Below, one piece after another: positions 18,340 through 28,386 of a stretch of 64,000 nucleotides of DNA. The translations under genes and the position numbers were made by a program. The DNA is from Mycobacterium avium subsp. avium (lineage in GTDB: Bacteria; Actinomycetota; Actinomycetes; Mycobacteriales; Mycobacteriaceae), in contig NZ_CP046507.1 of NCBI RefSeq assembly GCF_009741445.1, positions 3,534,001 to 3,598,000 on the forward strand, in the 5' to 3' direction. The first letter of the stretch is position 1, and the number at the start of each line of letters is the position of its first letter. The notes under the pieces were generated by a model. The model saw nothing but the letters and a program-made list of their open reading frames with translations, was not told the origin of the DNA and searched no databases.

Positions 18340-20487
18340 CTAGCTGGTGAGCGACGCCGGCGGCAGGAAGCGGTCGCCGTAGCGGGCGGCCAGCTCCTTG
18401 GCCCGGGCCACGAAGGCCTCCTTGCCGGTCCCGCCGGCACCGGAGTAGCCGACGATGAACTGCGCGCTACCACCGGTGTACGGCGGGAAGCCGATGCCCA
18501 TGATCGAGCCGATGTTGGCGTCGGCGGTGGAGGTGAGCACCCCCTCGTCCAGGCACTTCTGCGTCTCCAGCGCCTCGGCGAACAGCATCCGATCGATCAT
18601 GTCCTGCAACGGAATACTGGTGCTGCCGGAGTTGAACGTCTCCTGCAGGCCGGGCCACAAGCGGGTGCGCTTGCCGTCCACGTACTCGTAGAAGCCGGCG
18701 CCCTTCAACCGCGACGGCCGGCCGATCTCGATCATCTTCTCGACGACCGCCTCGGCAGGGTGCGGCTCGTAGGTGCCGCCGGCGTCCTCGATGCCCTTGC
18801 GGGTGGCGACGGCGATCTTGTGCATCAGCTCCAGGTTGAGCTCGTCGGACAGCTGCAGCGGCGGCGACGGGTAGCCGGCTTGCGAGCCGGCGTGCTCGAT
18901 GCTGGCCGGCGCCACGCCCTCACCGAGCATGGCCAGCGCCTCGTTGACGAAGGTGCCGATGACGCGGCTGGTGAAGAAGCCGCGGCTGTCGTTGACCACG
19001 ATCGGGGTCTTGCCGATGGCCAGCGTGTAGTCGAACACGCGGGCCAGCGCCTCGTCGGAAGTCTTCTCGCCCTTGATGATTTCGACCAGCGGCATCTTGT
19101 CGACCGGGGAGAAGAAGTGGATCCCGATGAAGTCCTCCTGCCGCTTGACACCGGTGGCCAGACCGGTGATCGGCAGCGTCGAGGTGTTGGAGCCGAGCAG
19201 CGCGTTGGGCTCGACGATGTCCTCGATCTCCTGGAAGACCTTGTGCTTGAGTTCCTGGTTCTCGAACACCGCCTCGATCACGAAGTCGACGCCCTTGAAG
19301 TCGGCGGCGTCGGCCGTCGGGGTGATGCGGTCCAGCAGCGACTTGCTCTTCTCCTCGGTGGTCTTGCCCCGCTGAAGTGCTTTGGCCTCAAGCTTTTCCG
19401 AGTAGCCCTTGCCCTTCTGGGCGGCCTCGAGGCTGACGTCCTTGAGCACCACGTCGAAGCCGGCCTTGGCCGAGACGTAGGCGATGCCGGCGCCCATCAT
19501 GCCCGCGCCGAGCACACCGATCTTGTTGATCTTGACCGGCTCGATGCCCTCGGGGCGGGAGCCGCCGCCGTTGATGTGCTGCAGGTCGAAGAAGAACGCC
19601 TGGATCATGTTCTTGGCGACCTGGCCGGTGACCAGCTGGGTGAAGTAGCGGCTCTCGATGCGACTGGCGGTATCGAAGTCCACCTGAGCGCCCTCGACGG
19701 CCGCGTCCAGGATGGCACGCGGTGCGGGCATCGGGGCGCCCTTGAGCTGCTTCTTGAGCAGCGCCGGGAACGACGGCAGGATGCCGGCCAGCGCGGGGCT
19801 GGACGGGGTGCCGCCGGGCATCTTGTAACCCTTTTTGTCCCAAGGCTGTTCGTGGGCGTCGGGGTTGGCCTTGATCCACGCCTTGGCGGCGGGCACCAGT
19901 TCCTCGACGCTGCCGACCAGCTCGTCGACCAGGCCGATCTCCTTGGCCTTGTCCGGCTTGAACCGGGTGCCCTGGCTCAGGATGTTCATGAACGCGTTCT
20001 GGATGCCGAACATCCGCACGGTGCGGGTCACCCCGCCGCCGCCGGGCAGCAGGCCCAGGGTCACCTCGGGCAGGCCGACGACCAGCCCCTTGACGTCCGC
20101 GGCGATCCGGTGGTGACAGGCCAGCGCGATCTCCAGCCCGCCGCCCAGCGCCGCGCCGTTGATGGCGGCCACCACCGGCTTGCCGAGCGTCTCCAGCGCG
20201 CGCAGGTCGCGCTTGACCGCCTCGACGGTGTCGAACGCCTCACCGGCGTTCTCCGGGCCGAGGTTGATCATGCTCTTGAGGTCACCGCCGGCGAAGAACG
20301 TCTTCTTGGCGCTGGTGATCACCACACCGGTGATCGAATCCTTCTCTGCCACAAGGCGTTCGACGGCGTTGTGCATCGATTCCTTGTAGTGCTCGTTCAT
20401 CACATTGGCCGACCCGGTCGGGTCGTCGAGCGTCAGCGTGACGATGCCGTCGGCGTCCTTGTCCCACTTGATGGTGTTCTCTGCCAT
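18340..20487 (-). CDS. fadB: Trifunctional beta-oxidation alpha subunit FadB
   Basis: A 715-residue enoyl-CoA hydratase / 3-hydroxyacyl-CoA dehydrogenase. The N-terminal crotonase domain (1-~190) holds FFAGGDLKSM and NGAALGGGLEIALAC (oxyanion hole) and the catalytic-Glu region GLPEVTLGLLPGGGGV. The NAD domain starts near 320 with KIGVLGAGMMGAGIAYVSA, followed by GSNTSTLPI and GIHFFSPVDKMPLVEI of the HAD active site. The ATG at 20487 is 4 bp after the fadA stop, so FadA and FadB are co-translated as the two subunits of the complex. H37Rv FadB (Rv0860) is about 720 residues. Confidence 0.95.
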   Translation of the reverse strand: MAENTIKWDKDADGIVTLTLDDPTGSANVMNEHYKESMHNAVERLVAEKDSITGVVITSAKKTFFAGGDLKSMINLGPENAGEAFDTVEAVKRDLRALETLGKPVVAAINGAALGGGLEIALACHHRIAADVKGLVVGLPEVTLGLLPGGGGVTRTVRMFGIQNAFMNILSQGTRFKPDKAKEIGLVDELVGSVEELVPAAKAWIKANPDAHEQPWDKKGYKMPGGTPSSPALAGILPSFPALLKKQLKGAPMPAPRAILDAAVEGAQVDFDTASRIESRYFTQLVTGQVAKNMIQAFFFDLQHINGGGSRPEGIEPVKINKIGVLGAGMMGAGIAYVSAKAGFDVVLKDVSLEAAQKGKGYSEKLEAKALQRGKTTEEKSKSLLDRITPTADAADFKGVDFVIEAVFENQELKHKVFQEIEDIVEPNALLGSNTSTLPITGLATGVKRQEDFIGIHFFSPVDKMPLVEIIKGEKTSDEALARVFDYTLAIGKTPIVVNDSRGFFTSRVIGTFVNEALAMLGEGVAPASIEHAGSQAGYPSPPLQLSDELNLELMHKIAVATRKGIEDAGGTYEPHPAEAVVEKMIEIGRPSRLKGAGFYEYVDGKRTRLWPGLQETFNSGSTSIPLQDMIDRMLFAEALETQKCLDEGVLTSTADANIGSIMGIGFPPYTGGSAQFIVGYSGAGGTGKEAFVARAKELAARYGDRFLPPASLTS

Positions 20488-20491
20488 GGTC

Positions 20492-21703
<1,212 letters not shown>

Positions 21704-21839
21704 GACGACTTCCTGTTCTGGCCTGTTCTGGCGAATAGGGTGCGAATCCGTCTTCAAGACAAGGTTCCGGCCCCACCCTAACAGGGCCCCCGTCCAACCT
21801 GTTGGTTGGGCACTTCCGCGCAGGTCAGCGAGGCCTTGG

Positions 21840-21902
21840 CTCTTTCCCGCCGAGGCCCAGGCGCCGGCCGGGCTCTTTCCCGCCGAGGCCCAGGCGCCGG
21901 CC
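21840..21902. repeat. Tandem 33-bp direct repeat, two copies plus a fragment
   Basis: Two identical 30-base copies beginning CTCTTTCCCGCCGAGGCCCA lie at 21840-21869 and 21873-21902. A third fragment, CTGTTTCCCGCCGAG, follows at 21911. Together with the palindromes and 17-bp repeats after it, this fills the 422 bp between divergent fadA and dapC. No gene is seen there. Confidence 0.9.
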
Positions 21903-21919
21903 CGCTGGGGCTGTTTCCC

Positions 21920-21979
21920 GCCGAGCGTGAAACTAACTTCACGCTCGGCGCCGAGCGTGAAACTAGCTTCACGCTCGCC
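21920..21979. repeat. Two head-to-tail 30-bp palindromes
   Basis: 21920-21949 is a perfect inverted repeat with 12-base arms (GCCGAGCGTGAA and its complement) around the loop ACTAAC. 21950-21979 repeats it, with loop ACTAGC and one arm mismatch. Two identical stable hairpins side by side, without a T run, are unusual; they might act as RNA processing signals, terminators or mobile palindromic units. Confidence 0.9.
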
Positions 21980-22086
21980 GGGGAGAGACGCGCGCCGGGG
22001 AGAGACGCTCGCCGAGGAGAGCCGCGCGCCGAGGAGAGCCGCGCGCCGGGGAGAGACGCTCGCAAGGAGAGCCGCGCGCCGGGGAA
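21977..22086. repeat. 17-bp tandem repeat array, about 6.5 units
   Basis: Units start at 21977, 21994, 22011, 22028, 22045, 22062 and 22078 (partial). Two variants alternate: A is GCCGGGGAGAGACGCKC and B is GCCGAGGAGAGCCGCGC, in the order A A B B A B' A'. The sixth unit has lost a base. The 17-bp period is not a multiple of three, so the array is not coding. It ends 39 bp before the dapC start and resembles a mycobacterial interspersed (VNTR-type) locus. Confidence 0.88.
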
Positions 22087-22125
22087 GCGGCGGGCGGCGA
22101 CCCGCCGGGCCTAAGCTCGACCACC

Positions 22126-23307
22126 ATGACGGTCTCGCGACTGCGCCCGTACGCCACCACGGTGTTCGCCGAGATGTCGGCGCTGGCCGCGCGGGTGGAG
22201 GCGGTGAACCTCGGTCAGGGCTTTCCCGACGAGGACGGGCCCGCGGAGATGCTCAAGGCCGCCCAGGAGGCGATCGCCGACGGCGTCAACCAATACCCGC
22301 CCGGGATCGGGATCGCCCCGCTGCGGCATGCCATCGCGGCCCAGCGACACCGCCGCTACGGCATCGAGTACGACCCCGACACCGAGGTGCTGGTGACGGT
22401 CGGGGCCACCGAGGCGATCGCCTCGGCGGTGATCGGCCTGGTCGAACCCGGCTCCGAGGTCCTGCTCATCGAGCCGTTCTACGACTCCTACTCGCCGGTG
22501 ATCGCGATGGCCTCCGCCCAGCGGGTCGCGGTGCCGCTGGTCCCCCACGGCCGCGGCTTCGCCCTGGACGCCGACGCACTGCGGCGGGCGGTGACGCCGC
22601 GCACCCGCGCGCTGATCGTCAACTCGCCGCACAATCCGACCGGCACGGTGCTCGGTGCCGCCGAACTGGCGGCCATCGCCGAGGTCGCGGTGGAGTCCGA
22701 CCTGCTGGTGATCACCGACGAGGTGTACGAGCATCTGGTCTTCGACGACCACCGGCATCTGCCGCTGGCCGGCTTCGACGGCATGGCCGAGCGCACGATC
22801 ACCATCTCCAGCGCGGCCAAGATGTTCAACTGCACCGGCTGGAAGATCGGATGGGCTTGCGGCCCAGCACATCTCATCGCCGGAGTGCGCGCCGCCAAGC
22901 AGTACCTGAGCTATGTCGGGGGTGCTCCGTTCCAGCCGGCGGTGGCGTTGGCGTTGGAGACGCAGGACGCCTGGGTGGCTGATCTGCGCGACCGCCTGCG
23001 GGCCCGCCGAGACCGGCTGGCCGCCGGACTGATCGACATCGGGTTCGAGGTGCACGACAGCGCCGGCACCTATTTCCTGTGCGCCGATCCGCGCCCGCTG
23101 GGCTACGACGACAGCGTGGCGTTCTGCGCGGCGCTGCCGGAGAAGGTGGGGGTCGCCGCGATCCCGTTGTCGCCGTTCTGCGACCCGGCCGGAGCGCACG
23201 GGCCGGCCGACGTGTGGAATCACTTGGTGCGCTTCACCTTCTGTAAACGCGACGACACCCTCGACGAGGCGATCCGGCGGCTGGCCGCGCTGCGCGGCAC
23301 CGGCTAA
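22126..23307 (+). CDS. dapC: N-succinyldiaminopimelate aminotransferase DapC
   Basis: A 393-residue fold-type I PLP aminotransferase orthologous to Rv0858c (about 397), acting in lysine and peptidoglycan diaminopimelate synthesis. Seen: [48 protein letters not shown] (PLP Asp/Tyr) and the PLP lysine in [19 protein letters not shown] (about residue 230). It is divergent from fadA across the repeat-rich region and ends 1 bp before the convergent SRPBCC gene. Confidence 0.93.
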   Translation: MTVSRLRPYATTVFAEMSALAARVEAVNLGQGFPDEDGPAEMLKAAQEAIADGVNQYPPGIGIAPLRHAIAAQRHRRYGIEYDPDTEVLVTVGATEAIASAVIGLVEPGSEVLLIEPFYDSYSPVIAMASAQRVAVPLVPHGRGFALDADALRRAVTPRTRALIVNSPHNPTGTVLGAAELAAIAEVAVESDLLVITDEVYEHLVFDDHRHLPLAGFDGMAERTITISSAAKMFNCTGWKIGWACGPAHLIAGVRAAKQYLSYVGGAPFQPAVALALETQDAWVADLRDRLRARRDRLAAGLIDIGFEVHDSAGTYFLCADPRPLGYDDSVAFCAALPEKVGVAAIPLSPFCDPAGAHGPADVWNHLVRFTFCKRDDTLDEAIRRLAALRGTG

Positions 23308-23308
23308 G

Positions 23309-23764
23309 TCAGTCAGCCCGGCCGAACGCCTCCGGCACCATCACCCGCTTGCGCAGCCCCTCCAGCGCGGCGTGCAGGATCTTCTTGCGGGCCCGCCTGA
23401 CCCAGAACTCCGGTAGCGGCACCCACGGTTCGACCGTGATGGTGAAGCGCACCCGGGTCTTGTCGTCGCCGAGCCGGCTCAGGTTGTACTCGCCGTGCTG
23501 ACCGTGTTGCTGGGCCGTCCTGTCGGCGTCCCACACCATCCAGTCGGGGCCCCAGTGGTATTCGAGCAGTTCGGTGTCATGGATTCCGACCACCGTGATC
23601 GTGACCCGCACGTGGTGCGGCCTGCCGTCGGGATGCTTGTCGATGACCTCGACCCGCTTGTGCACCGACGACCACGACGGCACCGCGTCCATGTCGGCGA
23701 GCGCCTCCATGATCACCTCCGGAGGCGCGTCGATGACGATTTCCGACGACGCTTGCACGGCCAC
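23309..23764 (-). CDS. SRPBCC (START-like) family protein, Rv0857-like
   Basis: A 151-residue polyketide-cyclase/START-like domain protein with a hydrophobic ligand cavity. Features: EIVIDAPPEVIMEALADMDAVPSWS, HHVRVTITVVGI, YHWGPDWMVWDADRTAQQHGQ and a C-terminal helix. It is one of three paralogues in a row with the genes at 23771 and 25378, all on the same strand with far between them. The 6-bp gap to the next gene indicates an operon. The ligand is unknown. Confidence 0.85.
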   Translation of the reverse strand: MAVQASSEIVIDAPPEVIMEALADMDAVPSWSSVHKRVEVIDKHPDGRPHHVRVTITVVGIHDTELLEYHWGPDWMVWDADRTAQQHGQHGEYNLSRLGDDKTRVRFTITVEPWVPLPEFWVRRARKKILHAALEGLRKRVMVPEAFGRAD

Positions 23765-23770
23765 GGCCGA

Positions 23771-24235
23771 CTATTCCGCCTCCCCCGAATCCCTCAAATC
23801 GTTGGCGCGCATCACCAATTCCTGCAATCCCTTCATCGCGGCGTCGAGGACGTTCTCGCTCGCCCGCCTGACGATGAACGCGGGCATGGGGCGGCCGGGT
23901 TCGACGGTGACGTCGAAGCGGACCCGGGTCTGGCCGACGCCCTCGGGTTTGAGGTTGTACTCGACGTGCTGACCGTGTTGCTGCGAGGTGCCTTTGGCGT
24001 CGTAGACCACCCAGTCGGGACCCCAGTGATATTCCAGGATCTCCTTGTCGACCAGCCCCAGGATCTTGATGGTGGTCTTGACGTGGTGCGGCCGACCGTC
24101 GGGATAGCGGTCGATCACCTCGATGTGTTTGTGCAGCGGTGACCACGACGACAGGACGCCGACATCTGTCAGCGCCTCCATGACCACTTCTGGCGGCGCG
24201 TTGACGACGAATTCGCGTGATGCTTTTACGGCCAC
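23771..24235 (-). CDS. SRPBCC (START-like) family protein, Rv0856-like
   Basis: A 154-residue paralogue of the preceding gene: both share APPEVxMEAL, SWS near residue 30, PDGRPHHV, LEYHWGPDW and QQHGQ. It is probably a lipid- or acyl-binding protein of the far operon, with far (an acyl-CoA racemase/CoA-transferase family enzyme) 57 bp upstream. No catalytic residue can be named. Confidence 0.85.
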   Translation of the reverse strand: MAVKASREFVVNAPPEVVMEALTDVGVLSSWSPLHKHIEVIDRYPDGRPHHVKTTIKILGLVDKEILEYHWGPDWVVYDAKGTSQQHGQHVEYNLKPEGVGQTRVRFDVTVEPGRPMPAFIVRRASENVLDAAMKGLQELVMRANDLRDSGEAE

Positions 24236-24292
24236 TGAGATGAACTTAGCAACGCCGCTGCGGGTGCGGAACGGTTCGACGTAACCGGCGTT

Positions 24293-25372
24293 CTACCAGT
24301 TGATTTCGTCCAGCGGCGTGGTTGTCGCGGGCGGTCGTCCGACCGGCCCGGCGCGGGTGTGCGAAAAGCGGGGGGCGGGCGCGGCCTGGTCGACGCCGTG
24401 GGCGGTGATCACCGTGGACCGCGCCCGCAGGTGCTCGCTCGCGGCCGCCTCACTCCACGTCAGCACCGGGGTGACGCACGCGTCGGTGCCGGCGAACACT
24501 CGCGCCCATTCGTCACGGGTTCGGGCGGCGAACCGCTGGGTGAAGACCTCGCGCATCCGTGGGTAGGAATCCCGGTCGAGCTGGCCGGGCACCTCCTCCG
24601 GTGACAGGCCAAGCCCGTCGAGCAACGCCGCGAAGAATTGCGGCTCGATGGCGCCGACGGCGACGTACTTGCCGTCGGCGGTCTCGTAGCAGCCGTAGAA
24701 CGGGGCGCCGCCGTCGAGCAGGAACGATTCGCGCCGGTCGCGCAGTGCGCCAGTGGACTTCATCGTCCACATCATCTGGGCCAGCAGGCTGACCCCGTCC
24801 ACCATCGCCGCGTCGATCACCTGCCCGCGGCCGGAGCGTTCCCGTTCGTAGAGCGCGGCGGTGATGCCGAGCAGCACCAGCATCGAGCCGCCGCCGAAGT
24901 CGGCGACCAGGTTCAGCGGCGGGAGCGGCGGACGGTCGGCGTGGCCCAGCGCCGACAGCACGCCGGTCTGCGACAGATAGTTGATGTCGTGGCCGGCCGT
25001 CTGCGCCAGCGGCCCGTGCTGCCCCCAGCCGGTGATGCGCGCGAAGATCAGCCGCGGGTTGACGGCCGCGCAGTCGTCGGGACCGATGCCGAGTCGCTCG
25101 CAGGTGCCGGGGCGGAAACAGTCCAGCAGCACATCGGCTTTGGCGGCCAGATCCAGCAGCGCCCGCGGTCGGGCTTTGACGTCCAGGTCGACGATCCGCT
25201 TGCCGCGGTGCAGCAGATCGCGGTCCTCCGACGGCATGGCCGCCACGCCGGGCCGGCGCACCCGCACCACGTCGGCCCCCAGATCGGCGAGCACCATCCC
25301 CGCATGTGGCCCCGGGCCGATGCCGCCCAATTCGATGACCCTCACCCCGGCCAGCGGCCCTCCGCTGCTCAC
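24293..25372 (-). CDS. far: CoA-transferase / alpha-methylacyl-CoA racemase family protein Far
   Basis: A class III CoA-transferase fold enzyme of 359 residues, the same length as Rv0855. The racemase catalytic elements are present: AGHDINYLSQTG (His and Asp, about residue 126), NLVADFGGGS (Asp near 156) and GGAPFYGCYETADGKYV (Glu near 240). It is therefore more likely an acyl-CoA racemase (Mcr/AMACR type) than a formyl-CoA transferase. The start is a GTG at 25372, 5 bp after the stop of the Rv0854-like gene; the frame upstream runs through that gene and is ignored. Confidence 0.9.
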   Translation of the reverse strand: MSSGGPLAGVRVIELGGIGPGPHAGMVLADLGADVVRVRRPGVAAMPSEDRDLLHRGKRIVDLDVKARPRALLDLAAKADVLLDCFRPGTCERLGIGPDDCAAVNPRLIFARITGWGQHGPLAQTAGHDINYLSQTGVLSALGHADRPPLPPLNLVADFGGGSMLVLLGITAALYERERSGRGQVIDAAMVDGVSLLAQMMWTMKSTGALRDRRESFLLDGGAPFYGCYETADGKYVAVGAIEPQFFAALLDGLGLSPEEVPGQLDRDSYPRMREVFTQRFAARTRDEWARVFAGTDACVTPVLTWSEAAASEHLRARSTVITAHGVDQAAPAPRFSHTRAGPVGRPPATTTPLDEINW

Positions 25373-25377
25373 CGCGT

Positions 25378-25820
25378 CTACTTCCCCTTCTTCACCTCGA
25401 GCACCCGCTGACGCAGCGCCTTGGTCGCGGAATCGATGGTGCCCTTCACGGCGCGCTTGAGCACGAACCCCGGCAGCGGCACGTTCGGGTCCGCGACAAG
25501 CTCGAACTTGACCAGCGTCGCGTCGCCCTGCGGCACCAGGGTGTACTTCCCGTCCTGCGCCTTCTGCTGCGACGAGCTGACCAGCGTCCAGCTCACCACG
25601 TTGTCCGCCCACGTATAGGCGACGACCTGCTCGTCGGTGATCCCGGCGACCTTGACCTTCATCCTGACCTGGCTGGGTCGCCCGTCGCGCCGGTCGCCAG
25701 GACCTCGGCGCTCTGGTGCGGCTCCGACCATTGCGGCATCGATTCGAAATCGGCGATGACGTCCAGAATCTCCTCCGGACTGGCTTCGATGACGATGTCG
25801 CGGGATTCTTTCAGTGCCAT
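25378..25820 (-). pseudogene. SRPBCC family protein, Rv0854 orthologue, broken by a one-base deletion
   Basis: The N-terminal part (from ATG 25820: [20 protein letters not shown], to SAEVLATGAT) is in one frame. The rest (GRPSQVRMKVKVAGITDEQV ... KGTIDSATKALRQRVLEVKKGK) is in another. The frame changes at about 25686-25690, where one base seems missing in GTCGCGCC. Restoring it gives exactly 147 residues, the length of Rv0854. It may be a true frameshift mutation or a sequencing error. It stands at the head of the far-SRPBCC operon. Confidence 0.8.
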
Positions 25821-25885
25821 GGCCCGCACGATACTGGGACGGCGTCGCGCCCGGACGGGATTCGACCGAGCGTACCGTCGTGCCT

Positions 25886-27571
25886 GTGACTGATGCTGCG
25901 ACCGAACCCGCATACACCGTCGGTGACTACCTGTTGGACCGCCTCGCCGAACTCGGCGTCTCGGAGATCTTCGGCGTCCCGGGTGATTACAACCTCGAGT
26001 TCCTCGACCACATCGTCGCCCACCCCAGGCTGCGCTGGGTCGGCAACGCCAACGAGCTCAACGCCGGCTACGCCGCAGACGGATACGGCCGGCTGCGCGG
26101 AATGTCGGCGCTGGTAACGACATTCGGGGTCGGCGAGCTGTCTGCGGCCAACGCGGTGGCGGGCAGTTACGCCGAGCAGGTGCCGGTGGTGCACATCGTC
26201 GGCGGCCCGTCGAAAGACGCGCAGGGCACCAGACGCGCGCTGCACCATTCGCTGGGCGACGGGGACTTCGAGCACTTCTTCCGAGTCAGCCGCGAAATCA
26301 CTTGCGCTCAAGCAAATCTCATGCCCGCGACGGCGCGCAGAGAGATCGACCGGGTGCTGTCGGAGGTGCGCGAGCAGAAGCGACCCGGCTACATTCTGCT
26401 GTCCACCGACGTGGCCCGCTTCCCCACCGAGCCACCCGAGGCTGCGCTGCCCCGCTACACCGGCGGTACCAGCCCCCGCGCACTGGCGATGTTCACCGAC
26501 GCCGCCGCGGCACTCATCGGCGAGCACCGGATCACCGTGCTGGCCGACCTGCTGGTGCACCGGCTGCAGGCGATCAAGGAGCTCGAGGCGCTGCTGGCGG
26601 CCGACGTGGTGCCGCACGCCACGCTAATGTGGGGCAAGAGTCTGCTCGACGAGAGCTCACCGAACTTCCTGGGCATCTACGCGGGCTCGGCCAGCGCGCC
26701 GGCGGTGCGCACCGCGATCGAAGAGGCACCCGTATTGGTCACCGCCGGGGTGGTGTTCACCGACATGGTCAGCGGCTTCTTCAGCCAGCGGATCGACCCG
26801 GCCCGGACCATCGACGTCGGCCAGTACCAAAGCAGTGTGGCCGGAGAGGTGTTCGCGCCGTTGGAGATGGGCGAAGCGCTTCAGGCGCTGACCGCGATCC
26901 TCACACGGCGCGGGGTCTCCTCGCCGCCGGTGGCCTCGCCGCCGGCCGAGCCGCTGCCGCCGCCCCCACCCCGCGAGCAACCGCTGACCCAGAAGATGGT
27001 GTGGGACCGGGTGTGCACGGCCCTCACACCGGGCAACGTGGTGCTGGCCGACCAGGGCACCTCCTTCTACGGCATGGCAGACCACCGGTTGCCGCAGGGA
27101 GTCACCTTCATCGGCCAACCGCTTTGGGGCTCAATCGGTTACACGCTGCCCGCCGCGCTCGGCGCGGCGGTGGCGCACCCGGACCGCCGGACGGTGTTGC
27201 TGATCGGGGACGGCGCCGCGCAGTTGACCGTCCAAGAGCTCGGCACCTTTGCCCGCGAAGGGCTTTCCCCCGTCATCGTGGTGGTCAACAACGACGGCTA
27301 CACCGTCGAGCGGGCGATCCACGGCGAGACGGCGCCCTACAACGACATCGTCGGGTGGAAGTGGACGGAGGTCCCCAACGCGTTGGGCGTCACCGATCAC
27401 CTGGCGTTCCGGGTGCAGACCTACGGCGAACTCGATGACGCGTTGACCGCCGCGGCGCGGCACCAAGACCGGATGGTGCTGGTCGAGGTGGTGCTGCCAC
27501 GGCTCGAGATCCCGCGCCTGCTGGTCGAACTCGTGCGACCGACCTCACCGGACGGCAGCCCGCGCCGCTAG
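25886..27571 (+). CDS. kdc: Thiamine-diphosphate-dependent 2-keto-acid decarboxylase
   Basis: A 561-residue alpha-keto-acid decarboxylase, orthologue of Rv0853c (about 560), converting branched-chain or aromatic 2-keto acids to aldehydes. Seen: the ThDP glutamate Glu 57 in [16 protein letters not shown], the active-site pair His 120-His 121 in [11 protein letters not shown], and the Mg/ThDP motif from [15 protein letters not shown] to [11 protein letters not shown] proline-rich linker with six consecutive prolines (around residue 360) joins the middle and ThDP domains. A GTG at 25886 is chosen; GTG 25880 is the alternative. It is divergent from the SRPBCC-far operon. Confidence 0.92.
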   Translation: MTDAATEPAYTVGDYLLDRLAELGVSEIFGVPGDYNLEFLDHIVAHPRLRWVGNANELNAGYAADGYGRLRGMSALVTTFGVGELSAANAVAGSYAEQVPVVHIVGGPSKDAQGTRRALHHSLGDGDFEHFFRVSREITCAQANLMPATARREIDRVLSEVREQKRPGYILLSTDVARFPTEPPEAALPRYTGGTSPRALAMFTDAAAALIGEHRITVLADLLVHRLQAIKELEALLAADVVPHATLMWGKSLLDESSPNFLGIYAGSASAPAVRTAIEEAPVLVTAGVVFTDMVSGFFSQRIDPARTIDVGQYQSSVAGEVFAPLEMGEALQALTAILTRRGVSSPPVASPPAEPLPPPPPREQPLTQKMVWDRVCTALTPGNVVLADQGTSFYGMADHRLPQGVTFIGQPLWGSIGYTLPAALGAAVAHPDRRTVLLIGDGAAQLTVQELGTFAREGLSPVIVVVNNDGYTVERAIHGETAPYNDIVGWKWTEVPNALGVTDHLAFRVQTYGELDDALTAAARHQDRMVLVEVVLPRLEIPRLLVELVRPTSPDGSPRR

Positions 27572-27753
27572 ATCGAGTTCGGCGTTCGATTGCCGGACGA
27601 GGATCGCAGGATGGCCTGCACGGTGCGCCGGCAGCGGCCGCAATCGGCGCCGGCTCCGCATGCCCGGGCGACTTCGTTGGTGGTCGACGCGCCGCACTGC
27701 ACGGCCTCGGTCACGGTCTGGCTGGTGACCCCGTTGCACAGGCACACGAACAC
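27568..27753 (-). CDS. Bacterioferritin-associated ferredoxin-like [2Fe-2S] protein
   Basis: A 61-residue BFD-type protein. The four cluster cysteines are present: CLC near residue 4-6 and CGRC near 38-41, with the family's [12 protein letters not shown] helix. Bfd proteins help release iron from bacterioferritin, but no bacterioferritin gene is next to it. It starts with GTG. It may be last in the operon of the duplicated-barrel protein, ligase and amidohydrolase (10-bp gap). Its stop overlaps the convergent kdc stop in the shared tetranucleotide CTAG. Confidence 0.85.
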   Translation of the reverse strand: MFVCLCNGVTSQTVTEAVQCGASTTNEVARACGAGADCGRCRRTVQAILRSSSGNRTPNSI

Positions 27754-27763
27754 CGGCGGATCC

Positions 27764-28366
27764 TCAGTCCGCCCCGATACGCATCATGTCGAAGAAGCGG
27801 CCCACGAACAGGGGCGGGTAGGCGCCGATACCCGCCCCGGACATCCATTGGGCCGCGGCGTCGGGATGGTCGATCCACTCCCGCGCGCTGTCCTCGTCGG
27901 GGAACTCCTGCAGGATCAGCACTTCATGGTCGTCGTCGAAGGCCTGGAACACCCAGGTCTTCCGGATGCCGGCTTGGGCGAATCTGTCGATGGCGGAACT
28001 GACTTCGGAGGTCAGCAGGGTGACGTCGTTGACCGAGGCGATCGCGGCCACCACGACGCCGGGCGCCCGCGGGTTCGTCGGCGGTTGGGTGATGAACCGG
28101 TCGACGATCTCGCCGGCGAACACCGCGGGGATATCGTCGACGCCGGCCTCGCCGAACCAGTCGAAGAACACCCGCGACCGCAGCAGTTCGACGATCGGCT
28201 CCCGGCTGTGCACGCCGATCATCACCAGCACCCGGCCGTAGTCGTGCGTCGAGGTGTAGACGAGCACATGGTGCGCGCCGATATCGGCGAGCGCCGCCTT
28301 GTTGCGTTCCAGCAGCGGCCACACCCGGGTCGGATCCGGCACCCGGTAATCGGACGCGATCACCAT
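27764..28366 (-). CDS. Uncharacterised protein with two tandem dimeric alpha/beta-barrel-like repeats
   Basis: A 200-residue protein not assigned to a named family. It contains an internal duplication: the first half ends with DIPAVFAGEIVDRFI and the second with AYPPLFVGRFFDMMR, and each is preceded by a strand-helix unit (VLVMIGVHSREPIVELL against VLILQEFPDEDSAREWI). The pattern is that of two fused ABM/EthD-like barrels. It follows the acyl-CoA ligase with starts very close to the ligase stop; a TTG at 28390 overlapping that stop is an alternative to ATG 28366. A role in the same catabolic step is an inference. Confidence 0.7.
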   Translation of the reverse strand: MVIASDYRVPDPTRVWPLLERNKAALADIGAHHVLVYTSTHDYGRVLVMIGVHSREPIVELLRSRVFFDWFGEAGVDDIPAVFAGEIVDRFITQPPTNPRAPGVVVAAIASVNDVTLLTSEVSSAIDRFAQAGIRKTWVFQAFDDDHEVLILQEFPDEDSAREWIDHPDAAAQWMSGAGIGAYPPLFVGRFFDMMRIGAD

Positions 28367-28386
28367 CGAATGAATATCGCCGTTGT

